Source of the DNA: Limosilactobacillus fastidiosus
GTDB taxonomy: Bacteria > Bacillota > Bacilli > Lactobacillales > Lactobacillaceae
Assembly: GCF_014145505.1 (NCBI RefSeq)
Contig: NZ_JACIUZ010000025.1
Span: 1-64,000 of the forward strand
Direction: 5' to 3'
DNA length: 64,000 nt
Part shown: piece by piece, positions 1 through 8,255 of the stretch
How positions within the stretch are numbered: position 1 is the first letter of the stretch
How the letters are laid out: every line of letters begins with the position of its first letter
Notes under the pieces: model-generated
What the model was told of the DNA's origin: nothing
The model's database searches: none
Seen by the model: the letters and a program-made list of their open reading frames with translations, nothing else
Program-made: the position numbers and the translations under genes

Positions 1-222
1 CGCTTCCTCCTTGGGAAGCTGGCGTTACCGGATCACTCTTGTATGAGGTTGCTGGAGTATTAACATCTACAGGCTTTGTCACTTGTGATGATGTAGGAGC
101 CGGTGCTACTGCGCTTCCTCCTTGGGAAGCTGGCGTTACCGGATCACTCTTGTATGAGGTTGCTAGAGTATTAACATCTACAGGCTTTGTCACTTGTGAT
201 GATGTAGGAGCTGGTGCATTAT
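1..222. repeat. 111-bp tandem coding repeat (2 copies visible)
   Basis: Bases 1-111 recur from 112 to about 217 with only two differences that I can see. The 111-bp period equals 37 codons and lies within the surface protein, so copy number can change without a frameshift. The array continues past the window start. Confidence 0.9.
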
Positions 223-364
223 CGCTAGCGGATGCACTCACTCCCATAAAAGTGAAACCAATTAAGACCGAAGCCACACCAACGGTTAACTTCTTAATAG
301 TAAACCGTTGTTTTTTAGCCTCTTGCTTACGCATTAATTCATATAAATTATTTTTAGAAAACAT
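1..364 (-). CDS. YSIRK-signal repeat surface protein, N-terminal part (cut by window edge)
   Basis: The minus frame opens with ATG at 364, preceded by GGAGG at 7-nt spacing, and stays open to base 1, giving 121 codons. Residues about 18-48 form a YSIRK-type signal peptide (KKQRFTIKKLTVGVASVLIG followed by a hydrophobic run and an ASA cleavage region). The mature part is low-complexity Pro/Ser/Thr sequence in 37-residue repeats containing APTSSQVTKPVDVNT and SYKSDPVTPASQGGS. YSIRK signals are known to direct septal secretion of LPXTG proteins, so the missing C-terminus probably carries a sorting signal. The sortase gene upstream fits this. The function of the mature domain cannot be seen here. 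Confidence 0.8.
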   Translation of the reverse strand, partial: MFSKNNLYELMRKQEAKKQRFTIKKLTVGVASVLIGFTFMGVSASASDNAPAPTSSQVTKPVDVNTLATSYKSDPVTPASQGGSAVAPAPTSSQVTKPVDVNTPATSYKSDPVTPASQGGS

Positions 365-683
365 TAGAATTCCTCCCTGTCAGATAATGATATCTAACTT
401 ATCTATCTATACTAAGTATCATAGCTCTTTGCTTTTAAACTTGCAACCGATAAGTTAAATTTTTTAAAAAACGCTGTTATATTAACAAATATAGTTGCAA
501 AAAAATTATTAAGGGCAAAAAAGCGAAACGACGCACCCCCCCCACTATACTTATCGCTTAATAAGTTTAAGCTAATTGTTTAATTATTTAATTCCTATCA
601 CAATTATTCAAAATAAAATAATGGTCAAAGATCACAGTTTCAAGCTAAATTTATCTACTTTAGAGTTTGCTTATTTATTGCAT
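365..683. other. Intergenic region with C8 tract upstream of surface gene
   Basis: About 320 bp of very AT-rich sequence without a gene. It should contain the promoter of the surface protein gene on the minus strand. Bases 536-543 are eight consecutive C (G8 on the minus strand). A TATAGT hexamer directly abuts the tract on the minus strand, so the G run would sit at or near the start of the transcript. No other structure was found. Confidence 0.5.
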
Positions 684-717
684 AAAAAAATGCCACCTAC
701 ATTTCTGTGAGTGGCAT
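684..717 (-). terminator. Rho-independent terminator after sortase gene
   Basis: On the minus strand ATGCCAC pairs with GTGGCAT, with an inner ACA/TGT pairing around a GAAA loop, followed by seven T. It lies 63 nt after the sortase stop. Confidence 0.85.
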
Positions 718-779
718 CGCCATCCATCAACCTAATTGACGGATAACCGAAATATAACAATGATTTTCTAAAAAAGACT

Positions 780-1346
780 TTAATTAGCCAAATTAACCCT
801 ATATTTTTGGGATAACTCTCGCTTAAACTTTGAACTTAAGGATCTTGCTGAATAAGTCTTAGTTAGTTCTGCTCTTACTAATATGCGATTCTTGTTATTA
901 GAGGTACAAGTTAATAATGATAGTGAGTTTTTGGTTCCTTTGAAAACCTCTTTTACGTTAGTTGGGGCAATAATCTTTTTACTAGTAATCTTAAATTCCT
1001 TAACTTCTTCGAAATTAGTAATAATAACCTTTCGACCATAAAGTCGGTGAAAAGCGATAGGAGTAAATAATGCAGAACTACCTTTCCAACCTAGATTATG
1101 AGCTCCTATAACTAAAGGATTACTACTATTGATATTCTCTGGTTCCAGCATCCCCGCCCCAAATGTATAGATATTATCATCAGTATAATTTGCTAATGGG
1201 AGGTTTATATCTAATGATGGTATCAAGATAGCACCGATGTACCTCGAGGAATGGTGAAGAGATTCTCTTAGCAAATTTTGAAAAGTGGACATTATCAACA
1301 ATATTTCAATTCGTTTAATCAATTTCTTCAATCTTTCCTTATTCAT
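780..1346 (-). CDS. Class A-like sortase
   Basis: Sortases are membrane-anchored cysteine transpeptidases that join LPXTG proteins to the cell wall. Numbering from the upstream GTG at 1358, the catalytic His is in VIGAHN (about residue 87), the Cys in LLTCTS (about 151), and the Arg 7 residues later (NRILV, about 158). This matches the H/TLxTC/R triad of streptococcal-type sortases. The N-terminal 30 residues are basic then hydrophobic, suggesting a weak membrane anchor. I prefer ATG 1346 because GGTGAAG lies just upstream. At 188 residues it is somewhat short for SrtA. It sits between a surface-protein gene and a divergent TetR regulator, so it may be a dedicated rather than housekeeping sortase. 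Confidence 0.82.
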   Translation of the reverse strand: MNKERLKKLIKRIEILLIMSTFQNLLRESLHHSSRYIGAILIPSLDINLPLANYTDDNIYTFGAGMLEPENINSSNPLVIGAHNLGWKGSSALFTPIAFHRLYGRKVIITNFEEVKEFKITSKKIIAPTNVKEVFKGTKNSLSLLTCTSNNKNRILVRAELTKTYSARSLSSKFKRELSQKYRVNLAN

Positions 1347-1520
1347 TATCTTCACCACTATTTGACTTATTTGTCATTAATATAGCAGTAACCGGAAACT
1401 AGTAATAGATAATTCACCATTATTTATCCATTGTGTTTAATTATTAAACTAAATGTGCAAAAGCGTTAATCTCTTTCATTTATTAAGTTATAATCTTTCT
1501 GAAAGGAAGGATTGGAATGT

Positions 1521-2165
1521 ATGGATGTAAGATCAATAACAACACAACAAAGAATTGTTGAGGGCTTTATAAATCTTTTAGAGATTAAAGAGTTCGCTAA
1601 ATGTAGTGTTAATGACATCGTGGAAGCCGCCGAAGTAAGTAAAAGGACATTTTATACTTATTTTAATGACAAGCATGATTTAATAAATACTATCGAAAGT
1701 AGATTGATTAAGGGATTAAAAGAAAGTCTATCGCTCGATAGAGAAAAACTAACTAAATTAAATCATATCCCTTCTGCAGATGAAATTAATGAATTAGCAG
1801 ATACGGCATTTAATAATACTATTGACTACTGCAACCAAAACAAGAAAGAGTTTTCTCAGTTGTTATCCTCAAATGGTGATATTTATTTTTTAAGAAAAAT
1901 CATCAACCTAGGAAATCGTGAATTTGATTTACGATTTCCTTATCTTTTCAATAATAATGAGGAGGTTAAAGATAATTCTTTGACCTTAATATTTGTTAGG
2001 AATATTTATGTCCAAGGTATTATAAATATTTTGGTACTTTGGGGACGTAGTAGTAATTTAGTTGGCATTAGCGATATTAAACGTTTAATGGGGTTATCCC
2101 AGACAAAATCACCCGTAGAACTAATGAAACTTTACAAAATAGAACAAGGATCTCTGAAGATTTGA
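1521..2165 (+). CDS. TetR/AcrR-family transcriptional regulator
   Basis: A 214-residue regulator with an N-terminal TetR helix-turn-helix at about residues 8-55. The recognition-helix region reads DIVEAAEVSKRTFYTYFNDK, a typical TetR_N signature. The C-terminal ligand domain is all-helical and unassigned. The start is ATG 1521: AAGGAAGG at 1503-1510 gives 10-nt spacing, while the in-frame TTG at 1512 is too close to it. It is divergent from the sortase gene across a 170-bp gap, so it may control the sortase, itself, or both. The inducer is unknown. Confidence 0.85.
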   Translation: MDVRSITTQQRIVEGFINLLEIKEFAKCSVNDIVEAAEVSKRTFYTYFNDKHDLINTIESRLIKGLKESLSLDREKLTKLNHIPSADEINELADTAFNNTIDYCNQNKKEFSQLLSSNGDIYFLRKIINLGNREFDLRFPYLFNNNEEVKDNSLTLIFVRNIYVQGIINILVLWGRSSNLVGISDIKRLMGLSQTKSPVELMKLYKIEQGSLKI

Positions 2166-2168
2166 TAA

Positions 2169-2450
2169 TCAAGGAGGAGTTATTAAATTTTTCTTTTGAT
2201 TATATCTACTCCGAACAATGAAAACATTCAGATATGGATACTTAGATAGCAATTCTTTAATTGTTATCTTTTTATTTTTAAATTTAACAAAACTATAAGG
2301 AGATTCTTCGCATATACGCTTAACCACAAGATTATCTTCTCTACATCCATGTTGATATCTGAAATTAATTTCCTTAGCTGGTAATTCATATATATTAGCT
2401 AATTTATTTATGCTTACTCTATTGCCATGAAAAAGAACTGTTTTTACCAT
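2169..2450 (-). CDS. Small protein with repeated HTH-like segments, function unknown
   Basis: A 93-residue protein starting at ATG 2450 with GGGTGA just upstream. The longer frame to 2537 has no good start. The segment VSINKLANIYELPAKEINFR followed by YQHGCREDNLV resembles the short helix-turn-helix-like repeats seen in small phage and lactobacillar proteins (xSINxLAxxxxLPxxTxxxRYxxG). A second, weaker copy may follow around KITIKELLSKYPYLNVFIVR. It converges on the TetR gene with 3 bp between the stop codons. No function is assigned. Confidence 0.5.
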   Translation of the reverse strand: MVKTVLFHGNRVSINKLANIYELPAKEINFRYQHGCREDNLVVKRICEESPYSFVKFKNKKITIKELLSKYPYLNVFIVRSRYNQKKNLITPP

Positions 2451-2655
2451 AAAATCACCCTTGTGCGAATTTATTAACATTCGCAGTATACTAATCAAGA
2501 GAAAGTTCTTTAATAGAAAACAATAATTATGCACCAAAAGTGAATATTAGATACTAATGGTATGTCATTTATTCTTCTGTAAAAAGAAATTATGAAGAGT
2601 TGCCAAGAAACCATGAACATGGTCAATATCCCCTATCAGGATCACAAAAATTAAA

Positions 2656-2707
2656 ACGAGTTAACAAAAATAAGGTAACAAAGTCCTTATTTTGCTAACT
2701 CGTTTTT
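2656..2707. terminator. Long hairpin terminator after cupin gene
   Basis: ACGAGTTAaCAAAAATAAGG pairs with CCTTATTTTGCTAACTCGT, about 18 bp. T runs flank both sides, so it can work in both directions. It is 20 bp downstream of the minus-strand cupin stop. Confidence 0.85.
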
Positions 2708-2727
2708 AGCTATTTCTGATTAACTAA

Positions 2728-3144
2728 CTAATCGCTTAACTGATCGTAGTAATCTTCATCAACTGGTTCTAACCATTCACTAGTCCCTTTCGTAATTGCA
2801 ATATGGGAAAACCAGCTATCTTGAGTAGCCCCATGCCAATGTTTTACACCCTCATGAATGGCTACTACATCCCCGGGCTTTAATAATTGAGCCGACTTTC
2901 CTTCTTCTTGGTACCAGCCTTCACCAGCGGTACACATAATGATTTGAAAACCGTCATGGTGGATATGCCAATTATTCCGACAGCCTGGTTCAAAATTAAC
3001 GTTCGCCACGTTGATATCAATATTATCATCAGGCGATACTAACCCGTTTAAGTAGCTTGTTCCAATAAAGTACTTAGCGAAAGCTACATTCTTATCTCCA
3101 AAGCCAAACATATCGTCCTTAACCGCTTTTTCATTCTTTGCCAT
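2728..3144 (-). CDS. Cupin-domain protein
   Basis: A 138-residue single-domain cupin with both conserved motifs: WHIHHDGFQIIMCTAGEG (metal-binding His pair and Gly turn) and PGDVVAIHEGVKHWHG. Proteins of this type are often annotated as carboxymuconolactone-decarboxylase-associated cupins and may bind a metal and a small ligand. The substrate is not deducible. A strong AAGGAGGA ribosome site precedes the ATG. The neighbouring flavodoxin and LysR regulator suggest a redox or stress-linked unit, which is inference. Confidence 0.85.
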   Translation of the reverse strand: MAKNEKAVKDDMFGFGDKNVAFAKYFIGTSYLNGLVSPDDNIDINVANVNFEPGCRNNWHIHHDGFQIIMCTAGEGWYQEEGKSAQLLKPGDVVAIHEGVKHWHGATQDSWFSHIAITKGTSEWLEPVDEDYYDQLSD

Positions 3145-3253
3145 AGTTTGAATTCCTCCTTGATATTAAATGTTTCGATTAACTATAAGCTTACAAAAAA
3201 AGTTGCGGTATGTATAATGCTTATTATAACTTAAAAATTATTCGCTATTTGAA

Positions 3254-3730
3254 TTAGAGCTTTCGTAACCATGAAGTTAGAGAAGTCGGACTATACTGGG
3301 GAGAACCGTGGGTTAATACGTGATAACCAGAAGTCACATTTAATTTGCCTGCATGCATAATAAAATCATTCTGGTATTTTCTAGAATCACTCCACCCTGT
3401 ACTAAACGGCACTACTTTTCCTTGGTAATGGGGTATCATTTGTAGAAGCTTCAAAATTGGCGAGGACACTTTGCCGTCCCAAACTGGTCCACCAATTAAG
3501 ATTGTATCGTAATAGTGAAGATCCGGAAGCTTAGTTGTGATTGGGGGTAATTTCCCCGCCTTATTATCCCGTTTAAAAACTTGATCCGTTTCTTCCATAT
3601 TTTCGGGAAAATAGCCTTCAGGAACTTGTAACCGAAGAATATCCGCTCCTGTTCGGCGGTGAATCGCGCTCGCAAGCTTTGCAGTATTCCCAAATTGAGA
3701 ATAATATAAGATTAATACTTTTCGTGACAT
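3254..3730 (-). CDS. Flavodoxin-like protein
   Basis: A 158-residue flavodoxin fold. The FMN phosphate-binding loop is YYSQFGNTAKLA (residues 9-20, S-x-x-G-N-T), and the later flavin-contacting segments are ILIGGPVWDGKVS and PFSTGWSDSRKY. Such proteins carry electrons or act as flavin-dependent reductases. It is divergent from a LysR gene across about 115 bp that contains a perfect 20-bp palindrome, so LysR control is likely. The cupin gene lies downstream, about 110 bp away. Confidence 0.85.
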   Translation of the reverse strand: MSRKVLILYYSQFGNTAKLASAIHRRTGADILRLQVPEGYFPENMEETDQVFKRDNKAGKLPPITTKLPDLHYYDTILIGGPVWDGKVSSPILKLLQMIPHYQGKVVPFSTGWSDSRKYQNDFIMHAGKLNVTSGYHVLTHGSPQYSPTSLTSWLRKL

Positions 3731-3745
3731 TATTGTTCTCCTCTT

Positions 3746-3765
3746 CTATAGAAAGCTTTCTATAG
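3746..3765. promoter_or_regulatory. 20-bp perfect palindrome between flavodoxin and LysR genes
   Basis: CTATAGAAAGCTTTCTATAG is a perfect palindrome in the divergent intergenic region, only 16 bp upstream of the flavodoxin start. A related AAGCTTTCTTGA half follows at 3769. It is a probable LysR operator. Confidence 0.55.
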
Positions 3766-3845
3766 TCAAGCTTTCTTGATTTACGTTATTATAATTTTAG
3801 CTTAAAATGGTTTTATCTATCAATTAACTGGATTGAGGGATAAAT

Positions 3846-4730
3846 ATGGATACCAGAGTAATCAAGTACTTCTTAACTGTAGCACAGACAAACAATATTA
3901 CCCGAGCTGCCCAACGACTTCACATCACACAGCCAACCCTTTCTCGTCAAATAATCGAACTTGAAAAGGAACTCGGTGTAACACTTTTCGACCGCCAACA
4001 ACGGCAGATGGCACTCACTAATGAAGGAGCGCTTTTTCAACAACGCGCTTCAACAATTCTTTCCTTAGTTAACCAAACTAAACAAGAATTACAAAATACC
4101 GAAAAAGAACTAACCGGAGTAATCAACATTGGGTGTGTTGTTTCAAATGTATCTAAACTCATAATGAAAATTATAAGTAACTTCCAGAAAAAATACCCGA
4201 ATGTTAAATTTAATCTTTATGATGGTAATGGCGATCTCTTACGTCAACGCCTAGATTCACGATTAGATGATTTTGCTGTCCTGATCGAGCCTGTGGAAGC
4301 AGCAAAGTATAATTTTATTGTTTTACCGGTCCATGAACGTTGGGGATTAATTGTTAAAAGTTCAGATCCGTTAGCTAAGAAAAAAACAATCACTAAAGAT
4401 GATCTCTATAAATTACCACTAATCGTTCCCACTCGTAACATTGTTCGCGATGAGATTAGCGATGTTCTTAAACTCGACCAAACAAAGTTAAACGTCATGG
4501 CAACCAATAACTTACCCAGCAATGCGTACAAACTTCTTAAAACCGGTAACTATTATTTGTTAGGAATCGAAGGAATTGTTGATTCATTTCACGATCCAGA
4601 ATTAACCTTTATTCCTTTCTCTCCACATAAAGAAACGGGGCACGTCCTTGCCTGGCGAAAAAATACGGTAATCACCCCAGTAATGGAAAAATTTCTGCAA
4701 GAGTTTGCCACTTTGGCAGAAGACCAATAA
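3846..4730 (+). CDS. LysR-family transcriptional regulator
   Basis: A 294-residue LysR regulator. The winged helix is at residues 1-60 with the signature NITRAAQRLHITQPTLSRQI followed by ELEKELGVTLFDR. A periplasmic-binding-like effector domain spans about 90-290. GAGG lies 8 nt before ATG. It is divergent from the flavodoxin gene and upstream of the patatin gene, which starts 65 bp after its stop. Autoregulation and control of the flavodoxin-cupin pair are inferred from the shared intergenic palindrome. The co-inducer is unknown. Confidence 0.9.
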   Translation: MDTRVIKYFLTVAQTNNITRAAQRLHITQPTLSRQIIELEKELGVTLFDRQQRQMALTNEGALFQQRASTILSLVNQTKQELQNTEKELTGVINIGCVVSNVSKLIMKIISNFQKKYPNVKFNLYDGNGDLLRQRLDSRLDDFAVLIEPVEAAKYNFIVLPVHERWGLIVKSSDPLAKKKTITKDDLYKLPLIVPTRNIVRDEISDVLKLDQTKLNVMATNNLPSNAYKLLKTGNYYLLGIEGIVDSFHDPELTFIPFSPHKETGHVLAWRKNTVITPVMEKFLQEFATLAEDQ

Positions 4731-4795
4731 AAGATTGAATTTCTAATCACTATCGCTTTACAATAACTTAGTAATAATATTAAGGAGTGAAATTA

Positions 4796-5650
4796 ATGCT
4801 ATATAATGCAGCACTAGTTCTTGAAGGTGGCGCCTTCCGTGGTCAATATACCGCTGGAGTTTGTGACACATTTCTTGCTAACCACATCGAATTTAGCAGC
4901 GTAATTGGTGTTTCAGCTGGTTCACTAAACGGAGTTAATTTTGTCGCCAAACAATACGGCCGTGGCGCCAATATTAATATTAATCACCGTCATGATCACG
5001 AATATATTTCAATGGCAAGGTTATTTAAACGAAAAGTAATCAACATGAATTACCTATTTGAAGATCATGGACTGTCGTGGCAGAACTTTGATGAACGAGC
5101 TTATATTAGATCTGCTTCCCATTTCACTGCCGTTGCTACTAAACTTCAAGATGGGAAAAAGGCCTTATTTACTGACTTTACTGGTAAAAAGTTGACCCAG
5201 GTATTAATTGCTTCTTGTTCAATGCCGTTTATGATGGATCCCGCACCGACTCCCGATGGTCTTTGTCTAGATGGAGGAATTGCCGATTCAATTCCTTTTG
5301 ATGTCGCTCAGGAACAAGGCTACGATAAAATCGTGGTTGTCCGTACTCGCGATATTAATTACCGGAAAAAGCCTTCTAGTCGTCCAGTCCAACAGCTATA
5401 CCGTCACTATTTCAAGGATTACCCAGAATTTGCTGAAGCAGGAATTCGTCGTCCCGAAGTCTATAATCAACAAATTGCTCAAATTGAACACCTTGAACAA
5501 ACGGGGCAGATATTTAATATTGCCCCCCAACACCCTGTGAAAGTAGGTCGGGTTGAAAGTAACGTCAAAAAGATTCGTCAACTATACGAAACAGGTCAAC
5601 GAGAAACAAAACAATTGTTACCAAAATTAATTGACTATCTTAATGCCTAA
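4796..5650 (+). CDS. Patatin-like phospholipase family protein
   Basis: A 284-residue patatin-family serine hydrolase. The oxyanion loop is EGGAFRGQYTAGV (residues 10-22), the nucleophile Ser40 is in GVSAGS, and the catalytic Asp159 is in LDGG. Relatives are acyl or lipid hydrolases such as RssA/YjjU; the substrate here is unknown. I chose ATG 4796, because AAGGAGTG at 4782-4789 makes the in-frame GTG at 4787 part of the ribosome site. It may be cotranscribed with the LysR gene upstream. Confidence 0.9.
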   Translation: MLYNAALVLEGGAFRGQYTAGVCDTFLANHIEFSSVIGVSAGSLNGVNFVAKQYGRGANININHRHDHEYISMARLFKRKVINMNYLFEDHGLSWQNFDERAYIRSASHFTAVATKLQDGKKALFTDFTGKKLTQVLIASCSMPFMMDPAPTPDGLCLDGGIADSIPFDVAQEQGYDKIVVVRTRDINYRKKPSSRPVQQLYRHYFKDYPEFAEAGIRRPEVYNQQIAQIEHLEQTGQIFNIAPQHPVKVGRVESNVKKIRQLYETGQRETKQLLPKLIDYLNA

Positions 5651-5689
5651 AAACGCTTTCTGTGTTATTATAAAAGCATGTTAATAAGC

Positions 5690-5781
5690 AGCATTAGGGG
5701 TGTCTGTTTGCCAGACTGAGATGTATTTAGATATACGGACCCTTGAACCTGTTAAGCTAGTACTTGCGCAAGGAAAATGCT
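5690..5781 (+). promoter_or_regulatory. TPP (THI-box) riboswitch
   Basis: The conserved THI-box elements are present in order: GGGGTG at 5697-5702, CTGAGA-like ACTGAGA around 5714-5720, and ACCCTTGAACCTG starting at 5749. P1 pairs AGCATT (5690-5695) with AATGCT (5776-5781). An intrinsic terminator follows immediately and thiM begins 72 nt later, so thiamine pyrophosphate should repress thiM-thiD-thiE by premature termination. A TATTAT at 5666-5671 is a possible -10. Confidence 0.93.
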
Positions 5782-5799
5782 AACTCAATATAAAAATGA

Positions 5800-5832
5800 A
5801 GCTGTTAGTTAACGAGTAACTAACAGCTTTTT
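5800..5832 (+). terminator. Riboswitch-controlled terminator before thiM
   Basis: A perfect 12-bp stem (AGCTGTTAGTTA / TAACTAACAGCT) with the 5-nt loop ACGAG, followed by TTTTTC. It is the expression platform of the TPP riboswitch. Confidence 0.9.
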
Positions 5833-5853
5833 CATTATCCAGGAAGTGAAACT

Positions 5854-6633
5854 TTGACTACATTAGAACTCACTTTATCAGAACAAGTTCGCCAGCAGAA
5901 TCCAGTTGTGTTAACAATCACCAATGCAGTAACCCCGGCGAAAGTTGCGGACGCGTTAAGTGCGATTGGGGCCTCCCCGATCATGTCACTGGCGCCCCAA
6001 GAGGCTAATGAGATGGTAACGTTAGCAAATGCAATCACAATTAACCTGGGAACAATCAATAAGGAACAAGTTGAAGAAATTACAACCGTCTTAAAGGAAA
6101 ACCGGGATCAGAAGCCAGTCGTCCTTGATCCAGTTGCCGTTGGTGCCAGCCAATACCGATTAACAGTGACCAAAAACCTTCTTCAGAATTACCAATTCAC
6201 CGTTATTCGCGGTAATGCCGGTGAAATTGCTGCACTTGCTAACGTTAATTGGAGTTCTCATGGAATCGATGGTGGTTCCGGCCAAGCAAATATTCATAAA
6301 ATAGCTAAGAAAGTTGCCCAGACTTACCATTGCACGGTTGTCCTGACCGGTAATACAGATATTGTAACGGACGGGAATAACGAATTCATTAATCACCTCT
6401 CTACTAATTACTTTATAACTAATGTTGGTAGCGGTGATATGCTTTCTAGTATTACGGCGGCCTATTTAAGTGTAAGCGATAGCCCCTATTTGGCTGCTTG
6501 TACGGCAACAAAATTTTTCACAGCTGCCGGGGTTAAGGCAGCACGAGAAGCAACGGGGTTCGGACAATGGCAAGTTAAATTAATGGATGAACTCACTACT
6601 CTGGACCCAAATGAAGTACTATCATTCTTATAA
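5854..6633 (+). CDS. thiM: Hydroxyethylthiazole kinase
   Basis: Phosphorylates 4-methyl-5-(2-hydroxyethyl)thiazole in thiamine salvage. It is 259 residues, the usual length, with a ribokinase-like fold. Recognisable segments are [11 protein letters not shown] (36-45), [11 protein letters not shown], the GNAGEIAAL motif (120-128), and the C-terminal GSGDMLSS (192-199). Asp195 occupies the position that is Cys in many ThiM proteins (GTGCML) and Asp in other ribokinase-family enzymes. The start is TTG 5854 with AGGAAG 7 nt upstream; I see no better ATG in frame. It is the first gene of the TPP-regulated operon. Confidence 0.92.
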   Translation: MTTLELTLSEQVRQQNPVVLTITNAVTPAKVADALSAIGASPIMSLAPQEANEMVTLANAITINLGTINKEQVEEITTVLKENRDQKPVVLDPVAVGASQYRLTVTKNLLQNYQFTVIRGNAGEIAALANVNWSSHGIDGGSGQANIHKIAKKVAQTYHCTVVLTGNTDIVTDGNNEFINHLSTNYFITNVGSGDMLSSITAAYLSVSDSPYLAACTATKFFTAAGVKAAREATGFGQWQVKLMDELTTLDPNEVLSFL

Positions 6634-6651
6634 AGAAGGAGAAAACAAGTA

Positions 6652-7473
6652 ATGACAAATGACTTTCCACAAGCGTTAACAATTGCTGGTACTGATTCAG
6701 GTGGTGGTGCTGGCATATCTGCCGATTTTAAGACAATGCAGATGCGTGGTGTTTTTGCCACCATGGTTGTAGTGGCAGTTACAGCACAAAATACTCTTGG
6801 TGTTCAAGATGCGTTAGCAATGCCACCTGAATTAATTGATGAACAATTTGCATCACTAGCAGCTGACTTTAAGATTAGTGCATGCAAAACGGGGATGTTA
6901 GCCGATCCACTCCGAGTCAAAACCGTTGTTAATAATTTAAAACGCTATAATTTTGGCTTATTAACTGTAGATCCCGTGATGATTGCTAAAGGTGGTGCTA
7001 AACTTTTAAGTGATGATGCAATTGATGTGGTTCGTGACCAATTATTACCACTTGCTGATTTAGTTACCCCCAATCTTCCCGAAGCTGAAGAATTAACGCA
7101 AATGACAATTACCACAGAAGCTACCATGGCTACGGCTGGGCGTCGACTTCAATCTATGGGTGCCAAAAATGTTCTCGTTAAGGGTGGTCACTTCTCTAGT
7201 GAAGATGAAGCTAATGATTATGTATTATTAGAAAATGGTCGCTCGTTTTGGTTAACTTCTAAGCGGAAGAAGACTCGAAACACTCACGGTACTGGTGATA
7301 CAATCTCTTCATGTATCACTGCTGAATTAGCTAAGGGAAAATCAATGGAAGAAGCTCTTCGGATCGGCAAAGCATATGTTGAGGCAACTATTAAGCAGGG
7401 AATTAATGTTGGTCACGGACATGGTCCACTAAACCATTGGGCAAAAATAAGGAGTGAACAAAATGAAATTTAA
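6652..7473 (+). CDS. thiD: Hydroxymethylpyrimidine / phosphomethylpyrimidine kinase
   Basis: Two-step kinase converting HMP to HMP-PP for thiamine salvage. It has 273 residues. The N-terminus has the ThiD signature [20 protein letters not shown]. The anion-hole and catalytic motif [18 protein letters not shown] is near residue 215. It is spaced 18 nt after thiM with AAGGAG, and its 3' end overlaps thiE by 11 nt, indicating translational coupling. Confidence 0.94.
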   Translation: MTNDFPQALTIAGTDSGGGAGISADFKTMQMRGVFATMVVVAVTAQNTLGVQDALAMPPELIDEQFASLAADFKISACKTGMLADPLRVKTVVNNLKRYNFGLLTVDPVMIAKGGAKLLSDDAIDVVRDQLLPLADLVTPNLPEAEELTQMTITTEATMATAGRRLQSMGAKNVLVKGGHFSSEDEANDYVLLENGRSFWLTSKRKKTRNTHGTGDTISSCITAELAKGKSMEEALRIGKAYVEATIKQGINVGHGHGPLNHWAKIRSEQNEI

Positions 7474-8107
7474 TCCTCAAATGTTACAAATTTACCTTGT
7501 TGGCGGTACTCAGGATACCCACCATGATTCTTACGAATTTCTCGACAAGGTTGAAGAAGCAATGCAAGCAGGAATCACTGCATTCCAATACCGGGAAAAA
7601 GATAGTTCAACAATGACCGCTGATGCCCGCTTAATTATGGCACGACGATTAGTTGAAATGGGAAAGCGATACTCGATTCCTATTTTTATTGATGATGATG
7701 TTGAAATGGCTCTTCGCGTAGGTGCTGATGGTGTCCATGTCGGCCAAGATGATGAACAAATTCATCAGGTAATTGAAAAGGCTAATGGTAAATTAATGAT
7801 CGGCTATTCCTGCAATACACCAGCCGAAATTAAAGCAGCCAACCAAATCCCCGAAGTTGACTATATTGGTTGCGGCCCAGTTTTTGAAACGACATCAAAG
7901 CAAGATGCCGATCCAGCTTTGGGTCTTACCCAACTTCAAAACTTAACTGAACTAAGCACCCACCCGTTAGTTGCAATTGGTGGCATAAATTTGGATAATA
8001 TGGCGGCAGTTCTTAAGACAGGCGTTAGTGGGCTATCAATAATTTCTATGGTTCTTGATAGTCAAGATATTACTTCAACCATCCAGCAAATTAAACAACT
8101 TTATTAA
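7463..8107 (+). CDS. thiE: Thiamine-phosphate synthase
   Basis: Joins HMP-PP and thiazole phosphate to thiamine phosphate. It is a 214-residue TIM barrel. Motifs include FQYREKDS (pyrophosphate-site Arg/Lys), IDDDVEMALRVGADGVHVGQ, GYSCNTPAE, the GCGPVFETTSK loop and LVAIGGIN. I chose ATG 7463 with AAGGAGTG upstream over the in-frame GTG 7454. It completes the thiM-thiD-thiE set. No thiC or thiazole synthesis genes are nearby, so this is salvage only. Confidence 0.94.
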   Translation: MKFNPQMLQIYLVGGTQDTHHDSYEFLDKVEEAMQAGITAFQYREKDSSTMTADARLIMARRLVEMGKRYSIPIFIDDDVEMALRVGADGVHVGQDDEQIHQVIEKANGKLMIGYSCNTPAEIKAANQIPEVDYIGCGPVFETTSKQDADPALGLTQLQNLTELSTHPLVAIGGINLDNMAAVLKTGVSGLSIISMVLDSQDITSTIQQIKQLY

Positions 8108-8117
8108 CCAACATCAG

Positions 8118-8167
8118 GCATCTGTAAGCCAAAATAATTATGGTATTATTTTGAACTTTGCAGATGC
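8118..8167 (+). terminator. Two-tier hairpin after thiE, possible terminator
   Basis: An outer stem GCATCTG / CAGATGC encloses an inner stem CAAAATAAT / ATTATTTTG. It starts 11 nt after the thiE stop. The trailing sequence TTATTTATT is only moderately T-rich, so terminator function is probable but not certain. Confidence 0.5.
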
Positions 8168-8255
8168 TTATTTATTAATTGGGTTTATTTCTAATTTCCG
8201 ATGTTATAAACTAACAAGGTATAAATTAATTATATATGGGAGAGAAAAAAGAAAA

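Noticed and set aside
39-458. Plus-strand ORF of 139 codons
   Set aside because: It is the complement of the repeat-bearing YSIRK surface protein, which has the signal peptide and ribosome site on the minus strand.
8055-8255. N-terminal extension of the CLC channel
   Set aside because: It overlaps the end of thiE and the hairpin after it. The first start with a reasonable purine-rich ribosome site is ATG 8256.
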